From positions 15,913,820 through 15,977,819 of the forward strand of contig CM025852.1 in NCBI GenBank assembly GCA_003952965.2: DNA of 64,000 nt, read 5' to 3'. Shown piece by piece: positions 11,757 to 23,757 of this stretch. This DNA is from Morella rubra (lineage: Eukaryota > Streptophyta > Magnoliopsida > Fagales > Myricaceae). A program made the position numbers and the translations under genes. Below the pieces are notes generated by a model. That model ran no database searches. It saw nothing but the letters and a program-made list of their open reading frames with translations, and was not told where the DNA came from. The first letter of the stretch is position 1. Each line of letters begins with the position of its first letter.

Positions 11757-12339
11757 CACTACAAGAAATGTTGCTTTTAGCAACAGAGAGCATTTGTCGG
11801 TAAAAACATAGATTTTGTTGGTAAAGTATTGTAGCTACAAAAATACATCGTCGCAGTGCTCATCGAAATTGCAGGCGTCACTATAGATATATAGTGACAA
11901 TTTGTGCTTTTGTCGTTGTAATTCAATTTTTTTGCTACTATAAATGCTGCCGTTGGAATTCAATTTTGCTGCCGGTAAAACATCTGCTCATTGTCTCTAA
12001 AAGCACTGGTGGTCACAAATTCACAATTTTCTGCTCATTTAAATATTCATTTTTATAAAGAGCAGAAAATTGTGAATTTGTGACCACCAGTGCTTTTAGA
12101 GACAATGAGCAGATGTTTTACCGGCAGCAAAATTGAATTCCAACGGCAGCATTTATAGTAGCAAAAAAATTGAATTACAACGACAAAAGCACAAATTGTC
12201 ACTATATATCTATAGTGACGCCTGCAATTTCGATGAGCACTGCGACGATGTATTTTTGTAGCTACAATACTTTACCAACAAAATCTATGTTTTTACCGAC
12301 AAATGCTCTCTGTTGCTAAAAGCAACATTTCTTGTAGTG
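11757..12339. mobile_element. CACTA-like element ends folded around palindrome 1 axis
   Basis: CACTACAAGAAA at 11757 is the canonical En/Spm (CACTA) terminus, and its reverse complement ends at 12339. Because the palindrome continues outward past both ends (acatgt/acatgt flanks), these are one terminus seen twice, not two ends of an intact element. There is no 3-bp direct target duplication. About 280 bp of subterminal sequence lies between the terminus and the loop. A second CACTACAA-type motif pair occurs at about 11523-11616. Confidence 0.65.
12037..12059. other. Palindrome 1 loop (axis), 23 bp
   Basis: An AT-only stretch apart from one C separates the last paired base of the left arm (12036) from the first of the right arm (12060). 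The two terminal bases are both A and do not pair, so the loop is exactly 23 bases. The axis lies inside a CACTA-like element end. Confidence 0.95.
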
Positions 12340-12601
12340 ACATGTCTCTAATGACTAAATGATCGGTCAACATAATTGGCAATAATGACGAAACTGATTT
12401 TGGTGGAAATAAATCTTAAATCACCAATTTTGGTGGATAAAAATCTTAAATCACCAGGTTTGGGTGACCATCGTCTAACCACTACAAGTCATCTTCGGAC
12501 ATTCAAAGCTGACCAAAATTAGACTTTATCCGACCATTCCACCCGTCATCTAACAGGAATTTTATTGTAGTGGACGTTGTTTAAGTCGTCTTAAACTACT
12601 A

Positions 12602-12637
<36 letters not shown>

Positions 12638-13844
12638 CAACTCATAGGAAGAATAGATCAGCCCTGTCAAAATTGGTGGGTATTAAATATATATTAAACA
12701 TGCATGGCCGGCTTTGGTAGGGGTCCGTATTTCTTCTGGCTTTTCCCGCGTTCCCTTTCTTTACGGGCAGCAAGTTCAAAGAAGGAGCCCAAACGTGTTA
12801 CAAAAGTTGGGAAAGATCCAAAAAATTTCAAAGACATTTCCTTCCAAGTTGAGGAGCGTTAGTTGTGTTTAGCTGCCATGTGATCATGACAGCCAACAAA
12901 TTAAATACAAATTAATCAAACACAACGGAAGTGAGAAATGGATGTCCTACCTAATGCGCCAATTTTCTTATTTGACCTTATCAATCTACTTGCCACGGAA
13001 TTCAGAGCAAGATCTAAATAAATTAACTTTCTTTATGTATAGGTAGAAATAAAAAACCATGGGTCCATAACTCGACATCTTTTTTTTTTTTGGCCCATAA
13101 CCAGACATCTAGTTGCCAGTTGGTCGAATTTATGATGCAATTGATAATTATAAGCAGGATATCTTCCTAGAACGCCATTCAAGTTGATCCTTTGATTTTA
13201 AATGAGATAAAAGAACAGCTCAATGTACATTTCAATTACCCAACTTTATGGAACCTTATATAGTCTGCACTATTATTAATAATAGTGGCCCCAGAAATCA
13301 ACAAAACAATATATATACCCCGCTTAGAAAAAAGAAAAGAAAAGTTTGTACGACGTGTGTGAGGTGAGCTGCGAATAGGGTGGACAACATAAGTTACCTA
13401 AGTTGTCCAGGAAAGAGAGTATCTGTGGGCTAAAACATTGAGATCCAAATATCTTGCCTCCAGTCTAAAGCCCATATAGTATTGGGCTGCGATGGTTCCA
13501 TGGCTGGTCAACTGGGGCCCAGTTAGGGACGTCCAAATAGTAACGAGTTGGGCTCGACTTCGACTGTGTCGCAAAACTGTACCGTTGATTTTCTTTAGAA
13601 ATTCCAGGGGATCAAAGTAGCATTCTCACCAACTTTCTTTTTATGTTTCCAATTTATTTATTTTTTTTCCTATTCAAATTCTAACCTTTTTTTTTTCTAA
13701 GCTATTCAAATTCTAACTAGTTTGATGTTTCTGAATTTTTTGTTCGTTTATATTGAAAGTCCAAAAATTGACCCGCGTGACGTGTGCAAAATACATTGGC
13801 GGGAGATGAAAGTAGTATCTTGTTTCTTTTAGGATTTCTAAACT

Positions 13845-13850
13845 TATAAA
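13845..13850 (+). promoter_or_regulatory. TATA-like box upstream of kinase fragment
   Basis: TATAAA lies 40 bases before the ATG at 13891, close for a plant TATA-to-start distance with a short leader. The mirrored equivalent is at about 10246-10251. Confidence 0.4.
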
Positions 13851-13890
13851 ACCCAATGTGCACACTCGGTTTTGTGTTCTGTCGTGAGCT

Positions 13891-14277
13891 ATGGCTTTGA
13901 TAATGTGGAGAGTTCTTGGAAAAGGGACGTACGGCACGGTGTTTTTGGTGGCATCCACTGACCTCGATGCCCCACCGATCGCCGTTAAATCGTGTCTTCT
14001 TCATCGATCGTCCTCGCTGCGGGGCCTTCCAAGGATTGTTCAGTGGTTTGGGAGCACCACCAGCATAAAGAACGGTGTCCAGTACTACGATCTGCTTCTT
14101 AAATATGCCGCTGGTGGAACCTTGGCGGACGTGATCCAGAAAGGGAAAGGCTTGCAGGAGGAGGACGTGCGCTGTTACACGCGTATGATCCTTCGAGGTC
14201 TCTGTTCTATGCATTCCTTCGGCATGGTTGATTGTGATTTGAAAACGAGTAATACCCACATCACCCAGAGAAGGTAA
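13891..14277 (+). pseudogene. MAPKKK-like protein kinase fragment (right arm)
   Basis: This is the inverted duplicate of 9818-10204 with an identical predicted product of 128 residues. The glycine loop, ATP-binding lysine and HRD-equivalent VDCDLKTSN are present; the activation segment and the rest of the C-lobe are absent. The two copies share every change from the family consensus, so decay preceded the duplication, or the second copy is an assembly duplicate. Confidence 0.65.
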
Positions 14278-14894
14278 CGAACCACTTGGCGGTCCATTCG
14301 TCCGAGCCGAAACAAGAACAGCTTGGAAGAGCTTTGCAGTGTTAGTCTGTAGGCCGGGGCTAATTGGAAAAGCAAAGTAAGATATGAAGGCACAGTGACC
14401 CATCGCAGCCCACAATGCAAAAGTTAAGAGGTGTAGTCCTGGGTTCTGGTGTTCTCTAGTTTTTTTCTTTGTTTGTTTGCTGTTTAGAAGAATTGGTCCA
14501 TCCCTTTAAATTCTTTGATTGAAAATCCAAGCCAATACATTGAATACCGCCAAAGTAGGTTCTATGGTAGACTTTGGTGGAAGGAATCTGTGTTCATGTT
14601 GCAAATCCACCAGACTGATGGAGTACTTACACCGTTCATTAGTGTCTACCCCATTTATAAGCAACTTCCATGCGTGAACCAACTCAATTGGACGTTTGCT
14701 TCTTACCACTAAATTCTAATCTGGATGTCGTGGTCTTTCGTGCCGTCTGTTGCTATATATTCTTGATTTTCACTTTACCATATTGATGACATTACAAAGC
14801 CAATTACCCGACTTCATTGAAGCTTATAATCTGCACATTTTAGATATAAGAGGGCATCTATTTTATATAACATTAATTTTTTTTCAGGCAATTA

Positions 14895-15222
14895 TATATT
14901 TGATAATCCTTTAAACCATTCAATAGCAAAAATATAGGTTTTCCCGAACTAATTTTAGTAAGAGATTGGATCCTAATGGATATTATTTGCAATAATATGT
15001 ATTTCTTTTCCTTTTGGATGGCTTTTAATTACTTCATTAATTAGCAGAATCAGAGCAACAATTCCGTGTTGCACAATGGCAATTCTAATGATAAGAGAAT
15101 TCGGGTTCGAATCCCGACAGCGGATTTTATTATTTACTTCTTTTTTAATCTTTTATTTTCTCATCGGGCCATCGAAATGTGTAACGGGCCCAATGTATAG
15201 TGGGCCTTTTGTTAGTTTTTGA
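14895..15222 (+). repeat. tRNA-like repeat, copy D mirrored (main part)
   Basis: Inverted counterpart of 8871-9215. It ends with the hAT target duplication GTTTTTGA at 15215-15222. Confidence 0.65.
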
Positions 15223-17664
15223 TAGGGGTGAACGTATTTGGGCCGGGACAGACCGGGCCGACCAAAACCGGCCTGGAACAGACTGGGCCGGCCGGTTTAG
15301 GTCCGGCCCGGTTCGGCTGTCGGTCTCCCAAAACCAAGAACGACGGTTCGGTTTGGTCCACGGTTTTGGGTACCCAAAACCGTGGACCGAACCGAACCGA
15401 GGGTATTTTGGGTATTTTACCCTTTTTTTTTTTAAAACAATGTCGTCTCCCTACCCCCCCCCCCAACAAAAGTTGTCCACCCCCCAACTAAAAAAAAACC
15501 CCAGCCCCAAAACGTCGTCGATGCCCTAGGCCCCCCTCCCCTCCGCCGCCCCGCACCCCTCCGGCGTCTCTCAGCTCTCTCTCTCTCTCTCCGCGTCTCA
15601 CGAGGCCACGCCGCCTCTCCACCTCACAAGCTTCCAGGTCCAGATCTCTCTCACTCGACGATTTCCTTTGTTTGCTGTGACTTGTTTAGTTTATTTAAGA
15701 TTTGCCATTGATTTTTTGTTTCTCTGATTTATGAATTGTAGTTTAGTGTGGATTGTAGTTTAGTGTTTATTATTCAAGAATATTAATAGATTTGAATATT
15801 TGCATTTTACAGGGTGATTTACAAAGTTGCTAATAATTTCGTGTACTGCTATTGACGAGAATTAAATCAGGTTTGTATTTCCCATTTTACTATTTTAAAT
15901 CAGGTTTATGATAGAGATTGGAAGTTAGGATTATGTTGGTTTTGTGGAGATCGGAGGTCAGGGCTGATTTGTTGTTGGATTTGGATGAATTTTTAGTTTT
16001 GTTTTGTTGGATATTTTTTCTGATTTTACTTATCTAGGTCACTGTAATTCTGTAAATTGGACCGGATAAAATGAGCTACAAATTAAAGAAAATAGCTTGA
16101 TACAAATTGAAATGAATTCATCCTTAGAAGAACTTCATTTTTAGGATATTTATGACAACAAAGTTCTAAATTCTTGAGCTTGTATGCTGTCAGTTCATGC
16201 TACATTCTATATGTTTTCGAAAAAAATAATATAAAGGGAGCTAACAGGAAAATTTGAGTAAGAAATAAGTAATATTTAGAAAGAATAAATATCCATATTG
16301 TTTTTTAAAGGAAAAATTGTAAATCACATACTTGTGCTTTGGTTCCTCAGTTTAGGGGTGATCGTAACTGTTCAGCCTAATGATTTAATGCTGATTTGTT
16401 GTTGTTGGATTGTTTGTTAATTTGTGTTTTATTTTTAATGTGGTCTAGATGGAAGATACTCCAACAAGTATCCCTAATAATGAGACTTCCAATAATGTGA
16501 TTGATATTAAAGATGAGATGGATGGGGTGCATATTGATCTTGATGATGATAACCCTAGTATTAATACTACCCCTAGTCGACCTTTTGCTAAAAGGAAAGA
16601 GTCTAGAGATTCTTCATTAGTATGGGAACATTTTACAAAGGTTGAGGGTTTGCCTGCTCATTTTACAAAGGCAAGAACTGAGGAATTCAATATTTTACAG
16701 TGGTGGAAGTCCAATGCATCTAAGTATCCTATTCTTGCTCACATGGCTCGGGATGTTATGGCTATCCCAATTTCTACAGTATCTTCTGAGTCAGCTTTTA
16801 GCACCGGAGGATGTGTTCTAGACCCTTATCGGAGTTCATTGGCTCCTCGAACAGTGGAGGCTCTCATATGTGCACAAAATTGGATAGGGGAAGACTCTAT
16901 TGCTGAGTCAGTTGTTGATTATGAGTTAGTGGAAAATGTAGAGAAATATGAAGAAGAAGCAGGTATTTTAATTTATATAGTCAATTATAATTTATTTTAA
17001 TCACAATTTATATTTATGTATACTTAACTTGCTTTGATTTGCTATTTGTTTTCAACAGTGGAGATCCTTGGCCATCCGAGAAGCGCCCAGTTGATGATTA
17101 AATGTTCTAATTTTTTGAAACTTGCTCTAATTTTAATTTTTTTGGTTGTTGTAATTTTAATTTATTTGTTGTTGTTAATTGTTAACTTGTAGCTTATTTT
17201 TATTTTTATTTTTTTTTTGGATAGTTGATACTTGTTAGTTGTTAGGGTTGGATGTTAAATACCCCATTTTGGTTTTTTTATTTTGTTTTTTTAAGTATGT
17301 TGTTAATTGTTATTTATTAGGAGTTAGAACCATGAAGCATGCATAGTTACAAGTTAAATCGTGTGAAATATTTCAAAAAGTGGGTAATTTTGGGCCACCG
17401 AATGGGCTGAATAAAGAGAGATTTGAGCTTCAAAAAAATAAAATGAATTGGGCCATTATATTAACGTTTTAAAAAAAAAGAGTAAATTTTGGCCCATTAT
17501 TGGCCCAACCGACCGAACCGGGCCGACCAGGTTCGGTGGTCGGCCCGGCCGGTTCTCCCAACCGGCGGTTCGGCCGTCGGTTGGGAGAATGAGAAAACCG
17601 AACCAGTCGGTTCGGCTCACGGTTTGGGCCCAAAACCGAACCGACTTGTCGGTTTTCACCCCTA
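15223..17664 (+). mobile_element. Internally deleted hAT transposon (right-arm copy)
   Basis: This 2,442-bp counterpart of 6442-8870 has the same insertion site and the same 8-bp duplication (GTTTTTGA at 15215-15222 and 17665-17672). It differs from the left copy by several small indels, including one that keeps its transposase frame open for longer. At the internal deletion joint a 13-base motif is present twice (16629-16641 and 16659-16671). Confidence 0.93.
16449..17000 (+). pseudogene. hAT dimerisation-domain ORF (183 codons)
   Basis: An uninterrupted frame joins the acidic N-terminus of a hAT transposase (MEDTPTSIPNN, then DEMDGVHIDLDDD) directly to the C-terminal dimerisation domain (EFNILQWWK, STVSSESAFS, LAPRTVEALICAQNW) and an acidic tail. 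Only the first part of the BED zinc finger and none of the RNase-H-like catalytic core survive. It cannot transpose by itself, but it could in principle still bind full-length transposase through the dimerisation domain. An acceptor-like TCTAG sits directly before the ATG. Confidence 0.8.
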
Positions 17665-17702
17665 GTTTTTGAGATGTGAATATGGACCCTGGATCCATCA
17701 AT
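17665..17702 (+). repeat. tRNA-like repeat, copy D mirrored (end piece)
   Basis: Short continuation of the repeat past the hAT insertion, mirrored from 6404-6441. The first eight bases are the target duplication. Confidence 0.75.
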
Positions 17703-18223
17703 GAAAATGCATTAAAGGAACTAGCTCAAGATGATCCTAAGTAGAAAGAAAAAGAAACAAATTGGAAAGAATGAGGAAGGAAGGACATATGCTAGATGAT
17801 AATGATATAATTTTAGCATGTTGTGAAATGATGGTATCCCATTAAAAGTTAAGAAGTCCTAATTTATGGATTGGATCCGTACAAATGCTATAATTCTAAT
17901 GATATAAACGAGAAAATAAAATAGAATTTACTTCTATAACAAATAATAAATGACAACGTACATACCTGTAGGATCAATATAGGGAACAATATATCATCTA
18001 TATTCAAGCAGATTACATGAGCATGGGGCTCAATTAGGACAAACATTCAAGCAACAACAATCCTATCTAATCAAAAGCATCCCATAATTAAGAAAATTGG
18101 TTCTTCACATATACGTATACAAGCAATTGGACTGTAACTACAAGCTACAACCTACCGCAATACCACAAACAACTGCCACTCATGGATTGTTGAAACATTC
18201 ACATTTCAGTGTTGCTTTCCCCT

Positions 18224-19644
18224 AGGTGTTATGGAGATAACTAAACTCACCATTTGTATTAGAGTGAGCAAAAGGAGAACAATAGCTGCAATAAAAGAAA
18301 TGATCGCCCATGGTGTGTTGAAGTAATTTTGTTTCAAGTTCGCCTTCCACTAGTGCCAGGATGCTCTACAGTAAGTGTTTAGGTCTTCACAAAGGCTAGT
18401 GAAGTGGAAGTTCTCATACTCAATAACAGGTCCTCGAGAGAGGTCCTGAATAGGATTTGCCCCTTGGTTGATGTGGCTTCGTTTCTCAATAACTTCATAT
18501 TTGACCAGCAAGTCCACATCCTTAGGAGTGAAAACAAGGCCACTTAAGAGGATAATATAATCATTTATGTGACACTCTACGGACGAGTATTGCTCAAAGG
18601 TCATGATGTTTCGAATTATGAAGTTTGAAGAACATCTAGATAAAATCTTGGGATTTCGAGAATCCCTTTCTCAAAATGTATATCAATTAAGCTTCTCTTT
18701 GACACGGCTTTAAACTTGACTCTAGCTTGATGTAGTTCTGCTACAGAGGGGATCGATAGTCTTTTAAGTTTCCTTTTACCCACCTCCTTACAAGGTCTAT
18801 GTAATTGTCTTTGAAGACCAAGCAAATGTTCAATTTTGACATGACGAATTACCTCCAAGTGTTGATCTTCTATTGCTCTTAAGGCACATACATTTATCAA
18901 GAAGTAATGTGATAGATGGAGGATGGAAGGTCTCCCATCATGCTGGGAGGACCAGACCATTATTTTGTTTGGGTCATAAAGATCTTCAAGGATGAAGAAT
19001 GGAAGCTGATTTTCAAGCAATATCATGTTGCTCCCTATATCCCATAAAAACCGTGGTCTACGGAACATGGAGTCATTTTCGTCATCCAAATCATTGAAAT
19101 AGACCCTTAAAAAGAGTTCAATAATGTAGGCAGCATCCACCAGAATAATTTTGACAAATTCATCGCTATTAAACTGAATGGTTTCTGAGTAACAACCACG
19201 CACTCTTGCTTCCTTCTCCTTTATAAGTTGAATATAGAACTCCATACTTTTCTTGGTCCGTTCAATATAAGCTTTCATGTACCGCATTTTATGCTCTTCC
19301 ATAGCCTTTAAGCGTTCGTTACTGTGGTGAAGCAGGCCAATGGAGAATATGTGAGGTGTATAGTACTCTTCATTGCCATGACGTAGCCGCTCAGGAGCTC
19401 TATAGATGCTGCATGTTTTGGATAACGAAGGCAACCTTTCCAACTCCTCTTCGATTGAATTTGCCAATGGAGAAAAAGGGTTCTCTATGTGTACTGAAGT
19501 GTGATAACTTCTGTTGGTAATTTGGTTTGTTCTGTGCCAATGGATTCCATCGGTGCAATCAAACAAGATTGGGATTCCAGGAAAACGATCGCTGAGAACA
19601 CAAGTAATTAAAAAGCACTCCACAATTAACAATAACCCTTTCAT
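18224..19644 (-). pseudogene. DUF247 protein gene, broken (right-arm copy)
   Basis: Mirror of 4470-5890 with the same 342-codon frame, the same frameshift near the C-terminus and the same stop before the membrane helix. Identity over the whole frame, including the damage, means the damage predates the palindrome. Confidence 0.8.
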
Positions 19645-20353
19645 GAAAAGCCTTGGAATTTAACAGTTTTACTCATTGTCTTGCATGAACGATTTAACCA
19701 CTTTGGACAGTCTACCAATTCTTCGGCTTTTATTCAAATTCATGTGAAAAGCATGGAATGAAGAGTGTGGCACGCAGTGGAAATTCAATCGACATATGGA
19801 TTGTTCTCGATATTTATGTCCTGTTTTTAGTAGTACTGAAGTCAAATATTATGAGCAAAATAGGAAGATTGAGCTTCAGAGGAAAACTCTATGAACACAA
19901 ACATGGAATTGATCATATTGAAACATTTACGGTGGTAAAAGGTATGGAATTTTTAGTTTTGGGGAGCTCTCATATCATCCTGTATTTTTCTCAGTACATT
20001 TTTTTCTCTCACCGCTTGGTGTTTTCCTAATGCTCCTTTTCGGTTGCTATACAAATCTTAATGCTGGAATTGAAAATCCTACCATCTCAAGAAAAAGTTT
20101 TCTAAGTAGTAGCTAGAGCAAGTACTATATTGAGAACTCTCGAAGTAAAAAATGTCATATGGATAAGATATAGGCAGCATGTTAAACAAAAAACTCGATC
20201 TTTTACAGAGAGAGCTCAGTATACGTTAACACACATAAAAGCTCCTAAGGAATGTCAGATGAAAAAGAGAGTATTGCACCTGGTATAGGAAAGGAAGTTT
20301 GTTTTGCGTCCTGAAGTTGGGCGGGAAGTGTTGCTTAGACCTTAACTCCAGCA

Positions 20354-20869
20354 GATAACATGCAGTTTTACGGTGCCACAATTTATAGATGTTGGATTGT
20401 ACAAACTTGTTACCTTTAAATCTTGAAGTATAGACTAGGAAGAACAATTTTGTGCTTTTATCATCTAACTTGGATCTCTTTTTATCTGGCATATGTACAA
20501 ATGTATTATTGCAAAAAACACGTAAATGATAAATACTTTACTTTTATTCTACTCTATTCTTCTTTAGGTGTTTTGTCTTACACGTTTTTTTTGGGACATC
20601 GATTTACTAAGTACACCCCATAAGACACAGATTCCCCCCATAAGTTCGTTTCGCACCAAACTTATGCTTTTCAACATACTACAAGCGACGTTAAGAATGA
20701 TTCGATTTTTCCTCTCGATAATGCCGTTTTGTTGTGGGGATCTTGGAGTCGTCAAAGGATGGTGAATTCCATTTTCTTTCCAAACATGTAGTGAACAAGT
20801 TGTAGTGGCTATGGTATTCTTGTGATAGAGTCTTTCAGAAAAATTGGTTTCTAAAGTGATATCCTTCAT
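20354..20869 (-). mobile_element. Ty1/copia integrase fragment (fossil, right-arm copy)
   Basis: Mirrored copy of the short copia integrase remnant at 3245-3760. It is degraded, without LTRs or other domains. Confidence 0.75.
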
Positions 20870-21199
20870 AAAAGATATTCAAAGAGAGATTGCGTGGGAG
20901 GGGAAAAAGCTGGTACAATGTGCAACACAAGTGCATTCAAATTTTTTATGCCTTGTGATGGCTGAATGGTATAATCATAATTCCCCTTTGATTTCTGGGT
21001 TAAAATCCATGTTCCAGTATATCATATAAATTTATTAATAATTATGGTGCAATGTGTGTGGAGAGTGAAGTGGAGTTAAATACTAAAAACTTATTTCTAC
21101 TATGACATAATATGGTTTTCTAAATTTTGTTTCTTTCTTGAAATGAAATGGTACTATCGCTCTCTATTTTTAGGCCACGATATATTTGGCAAAAATTTA

Positions 21200-21686
21200 A
21201 AAACATCAATTTTTTTTTTCAGGCAATGATAAATTTGATAATGATTTAAAACATTCAGTGGTTTAAGATGTGCTTATATATAATATAAGATTATAAAAGT
21301 CTAATTATATATGATCAGAAGTTTCTTCCTAATATAAAAAGGACATCTCTATTTAGTTCCTGCATAAATTACTATCTCTAGCTAGATTGGTTTTCCTAAA
21401 CTAATGTTAGTAAAGATATGGATTATAATGGATATTATTGATGATAATATGTATTTCCTTCCATCTTGGATAACTATTAAGGAGATTATTAATTAGCAAG
21501 CAAAATAACAAATCCATTGTAGCGCAATGGCAATTCTAATGATCATAGACTCCGGGTTCAAATCCCGGCAGCTGAATAATTTTTTTTTCCAAACTTTTAT
21601 TTTCTCATGGGGCCATTGATCGAAATGTATTAGTGACGCTTTTGGTACTTTTTGAGATGTGAATATGGACTCTGGATCCATCATCC
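21200..21686 (+). repeat. tRNA-like dispersed repeat, copy C mirrored
   Basis: Inverted counterpart of 2428-2910. The tRNA-like core reads on the plus strand at about 21514-21577. Confidence 0.7.
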
Positions 21687-22201
21687 GTCTAAGTGTAGAT
21701 ATATGAAACTGAAATTGGTTCTATAACATCTATTATGAATAAGTAACTTATTTATTGCATATGTAAAAATTTGGTCGATGCCCCTTTTATTTGATAGGAT
21801 TGTATCTTGAAATGCTTCCTCTATCTTTTTATAACACAGACAGGTGAAAAAAATAGAACATAATGAAAAAGAAAGGGAGATGAATTTATCCCAACAAATT
21901 CATGATTCCGAATTTTATTGGAAATTCTTCACTCATTTGGAGTGGTTGCAACAATAATACTCTTATGTAATTAAAAGCATAGATCACAGAAGATTAAAAA
22001 TACAATAACACTCCTGTGTAATCATAAACATCATAGAAGAAAACTGATTCTTCACTCACAGAACTAGCTAGCGGAGCATGACATATTAGAATCTACACCG
22101 ACTAATACAAATACAAGCATAGGTGTAACTACAACAATACCACAAACAACTGTCACACATGAAGTGTTGAAACCATCATATCTGAGTGTTGCTTTTGCCT
22201 A

Positions 22202-22754
22202 GCTTATTGAGATAACTGAACTCACCATTTGTATAAGAGTAAGTAAAAGGTGAAGAACAGCTGCAATAAAAAAATGCTCGCCTATGACGTGTTGAAGTAA
22301 TTTTGTTTCAAGTTTGCCATCCACACATGCCAGGATGATGCAGTAAGTATTCAGGTCTTCACAAAGATTAACAAAGTAGAAGTCATTACGGTAGTTAAAA
22401 GCTAATCGAGATAGGTTGTGAATATGATTTGTCCCTTCATTAAAGTCGCTTCGCTTCTCAATATTTCCACATTTGACTAGTAAGTCCACATCCTTAGGAT
22501 TGCTAACAAGGTGATGCAAGAGCACAACATAATCCAACATGTAATGCTCTGAATCAGAGCATTGCTCAAGGTTGACGCTATTTCAGATTGGAAGTCTTAA
22601 AAGGGGGCATACATTAAATCTTGGGATCTCGAGAATTATGTCACTGAATTGCATGTCCAATAAATTATTGCTTGACCCAACCTTAAAGTACTTGATTCCA
22701 ACTTGTTGTAACTCTGTCACATACGGTGTTATTACTGTTTCAATTCGCGTTTTG
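22202..22754 (-). pseudogene. DUF247 C-terminal fragment (right-arm copy)
   Basis: Mirror of 1360-1912: the PKDVDLLV and LCEDLNTYC motifs and the terminal hydrophobic helix, lacking the N-terminal two thirds. Confidence 0.75.
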
Positions 22755-23165
22755 TGCCTTTTTTAGCAGGGATATTTGATAATGCTTTAAACCATTCGTT
22801 TTTTTTTTTCTCGATAATTCTTTGAACCATTCACTAGCGAAAAGACATCTCTTTTTTGTTCATGCGGAAATTACTATCTGTAGATAAGTTTTCCCAAACT
22901 AATGTTAGAAGAGATTGGATCCTAATGGATATGATTGAGGATAATATGTATTCCTTTTCCTTTTAGATTTCTGTTAATTAGGCTATTAATTAGCAAAATT
23001 ATAACAACAAATCCGGTGTAGAACAATGGCAATTCTAATGATAATAGAATCTAACAAGGAATAATTTTTTTTTTTTTTCTGAACTTTTATTTCCTCATAG
23101 TCATAGGCCCATCGAAATGTCAATAAGCCAAATTTTTGATAAGCATTTAAGGCGTGGCCCTTCAG
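22755..23165 (+). repeat. tRNA-like dispersed repeat, copy B mirrored
   Basis: Inverted counterpart of 950-1360, with the core degenerate. Confidence 0.6.
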
Positions 23166-23321
23166 ACCTACCCTGTTCCGTAAACCCCTGGTGCATGCGT
23201 GGGATGCCCCCAACCTCACTGTGCTAGATTCAGTCCGAGTTTGATCCCAATTAGGTTACGAATTTGGGATAAGATAATCCTCTCCTAGGCGGTTTACCAG
23301 TTGCCAGTTGGGCTACCCCGT
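23154..23321 (-). repeat. SINE-like element (right-arm copy)
   Basis: Mirror of 793-960 with the same A- and B-box-like motifs. Confidence 0.5.
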
Positions 23322-23656
23322 TGGGGCTGTATATTTCTACTTGCCACTAAACATGGGTCCATACTCCATAAACAAAAAACACTGATCGATGTTTCTGATT
23401 TTGATAAGAAGCTGGATATATTCCAAAATGCCATTCAAATCGTCATCTTTTTTACTTTAAATGAGATAAATTAAACCGCAGTTCAATAGTCCAACAACTG
23501 GGTCTCGGTCGGACCATGGTAAAAATTGGGCTTATGCTGTCACTCGGCTCAGTCAAAGGACTGGTTCCACTTTTTGGAAACTAAAAAAAAAAAAAAAAAA
23601 ATTTATCATATTCTTAGACTTAATTATAACGTTTTGATAAAAAAAGTACTTGTAGT

Positions 23657-23757
23657 NNNNNNNNNNNNNNNNNNNNNNNNNNNNNNNNNNNNNNNNNNNN
23701 NNNNNNNNNNNNNNNNNNNNNNNNNNNNNNNNNNNNNNNNNNNNNNNNNNNNNNNNN
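23657..23757. other. Assembly gap (run of N)
   Basis: About 100 undetermined bases mark a scaffold join. The flanks are unrelated: palindrome 1 right arm on the left and an unrelated T- and C-rich stretch on the right. Confidence 1.

Larger units (their letters stand above)
459..12036 (+). repeat. Palindrome 1, left arm
   Basis: This stretch is the reverse complement of 12060-23656. Paired positions sum to about 24114 in the outer 5.8 kb, falling to 24095-24096 near the axis because of small indels. Open frames as long as 342 codons are identical in the two arms. The left arm continues to base 1 and presumably beyond the window, whereas its partner stops at the gap (base 23656 pairs with about base 459). 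Seen examples of arm differences are an 8-bp indel near 6260, several indels inside the hAT element, and a one-base change in the TA run near 11470. Confidence 0.97.
12060..23656 (-). repeat. Palindrome 1, right arm
   Basis: This is the inverted copy of 459-12036. It ends at the very base where the N gap begins, and the sequence beyond the gap does not continue the palindrome. In the hAT region this arm sometimes looks more ancestral than the left one: its 183-codon frame is open where the left arm has small deletions. It is therefore not simply a noisier copy. Confidence 0.97.

Noticed and set aside
11757-12339. A complete 583-bp CACTA-family MITE with giant inverted repeats
   Set aside because: The inverted symmetry continues for more than 11 kb beyond both CACTA ends and there is no 3-bp direct target duplication, so it is one end mirrored by the palindrome.
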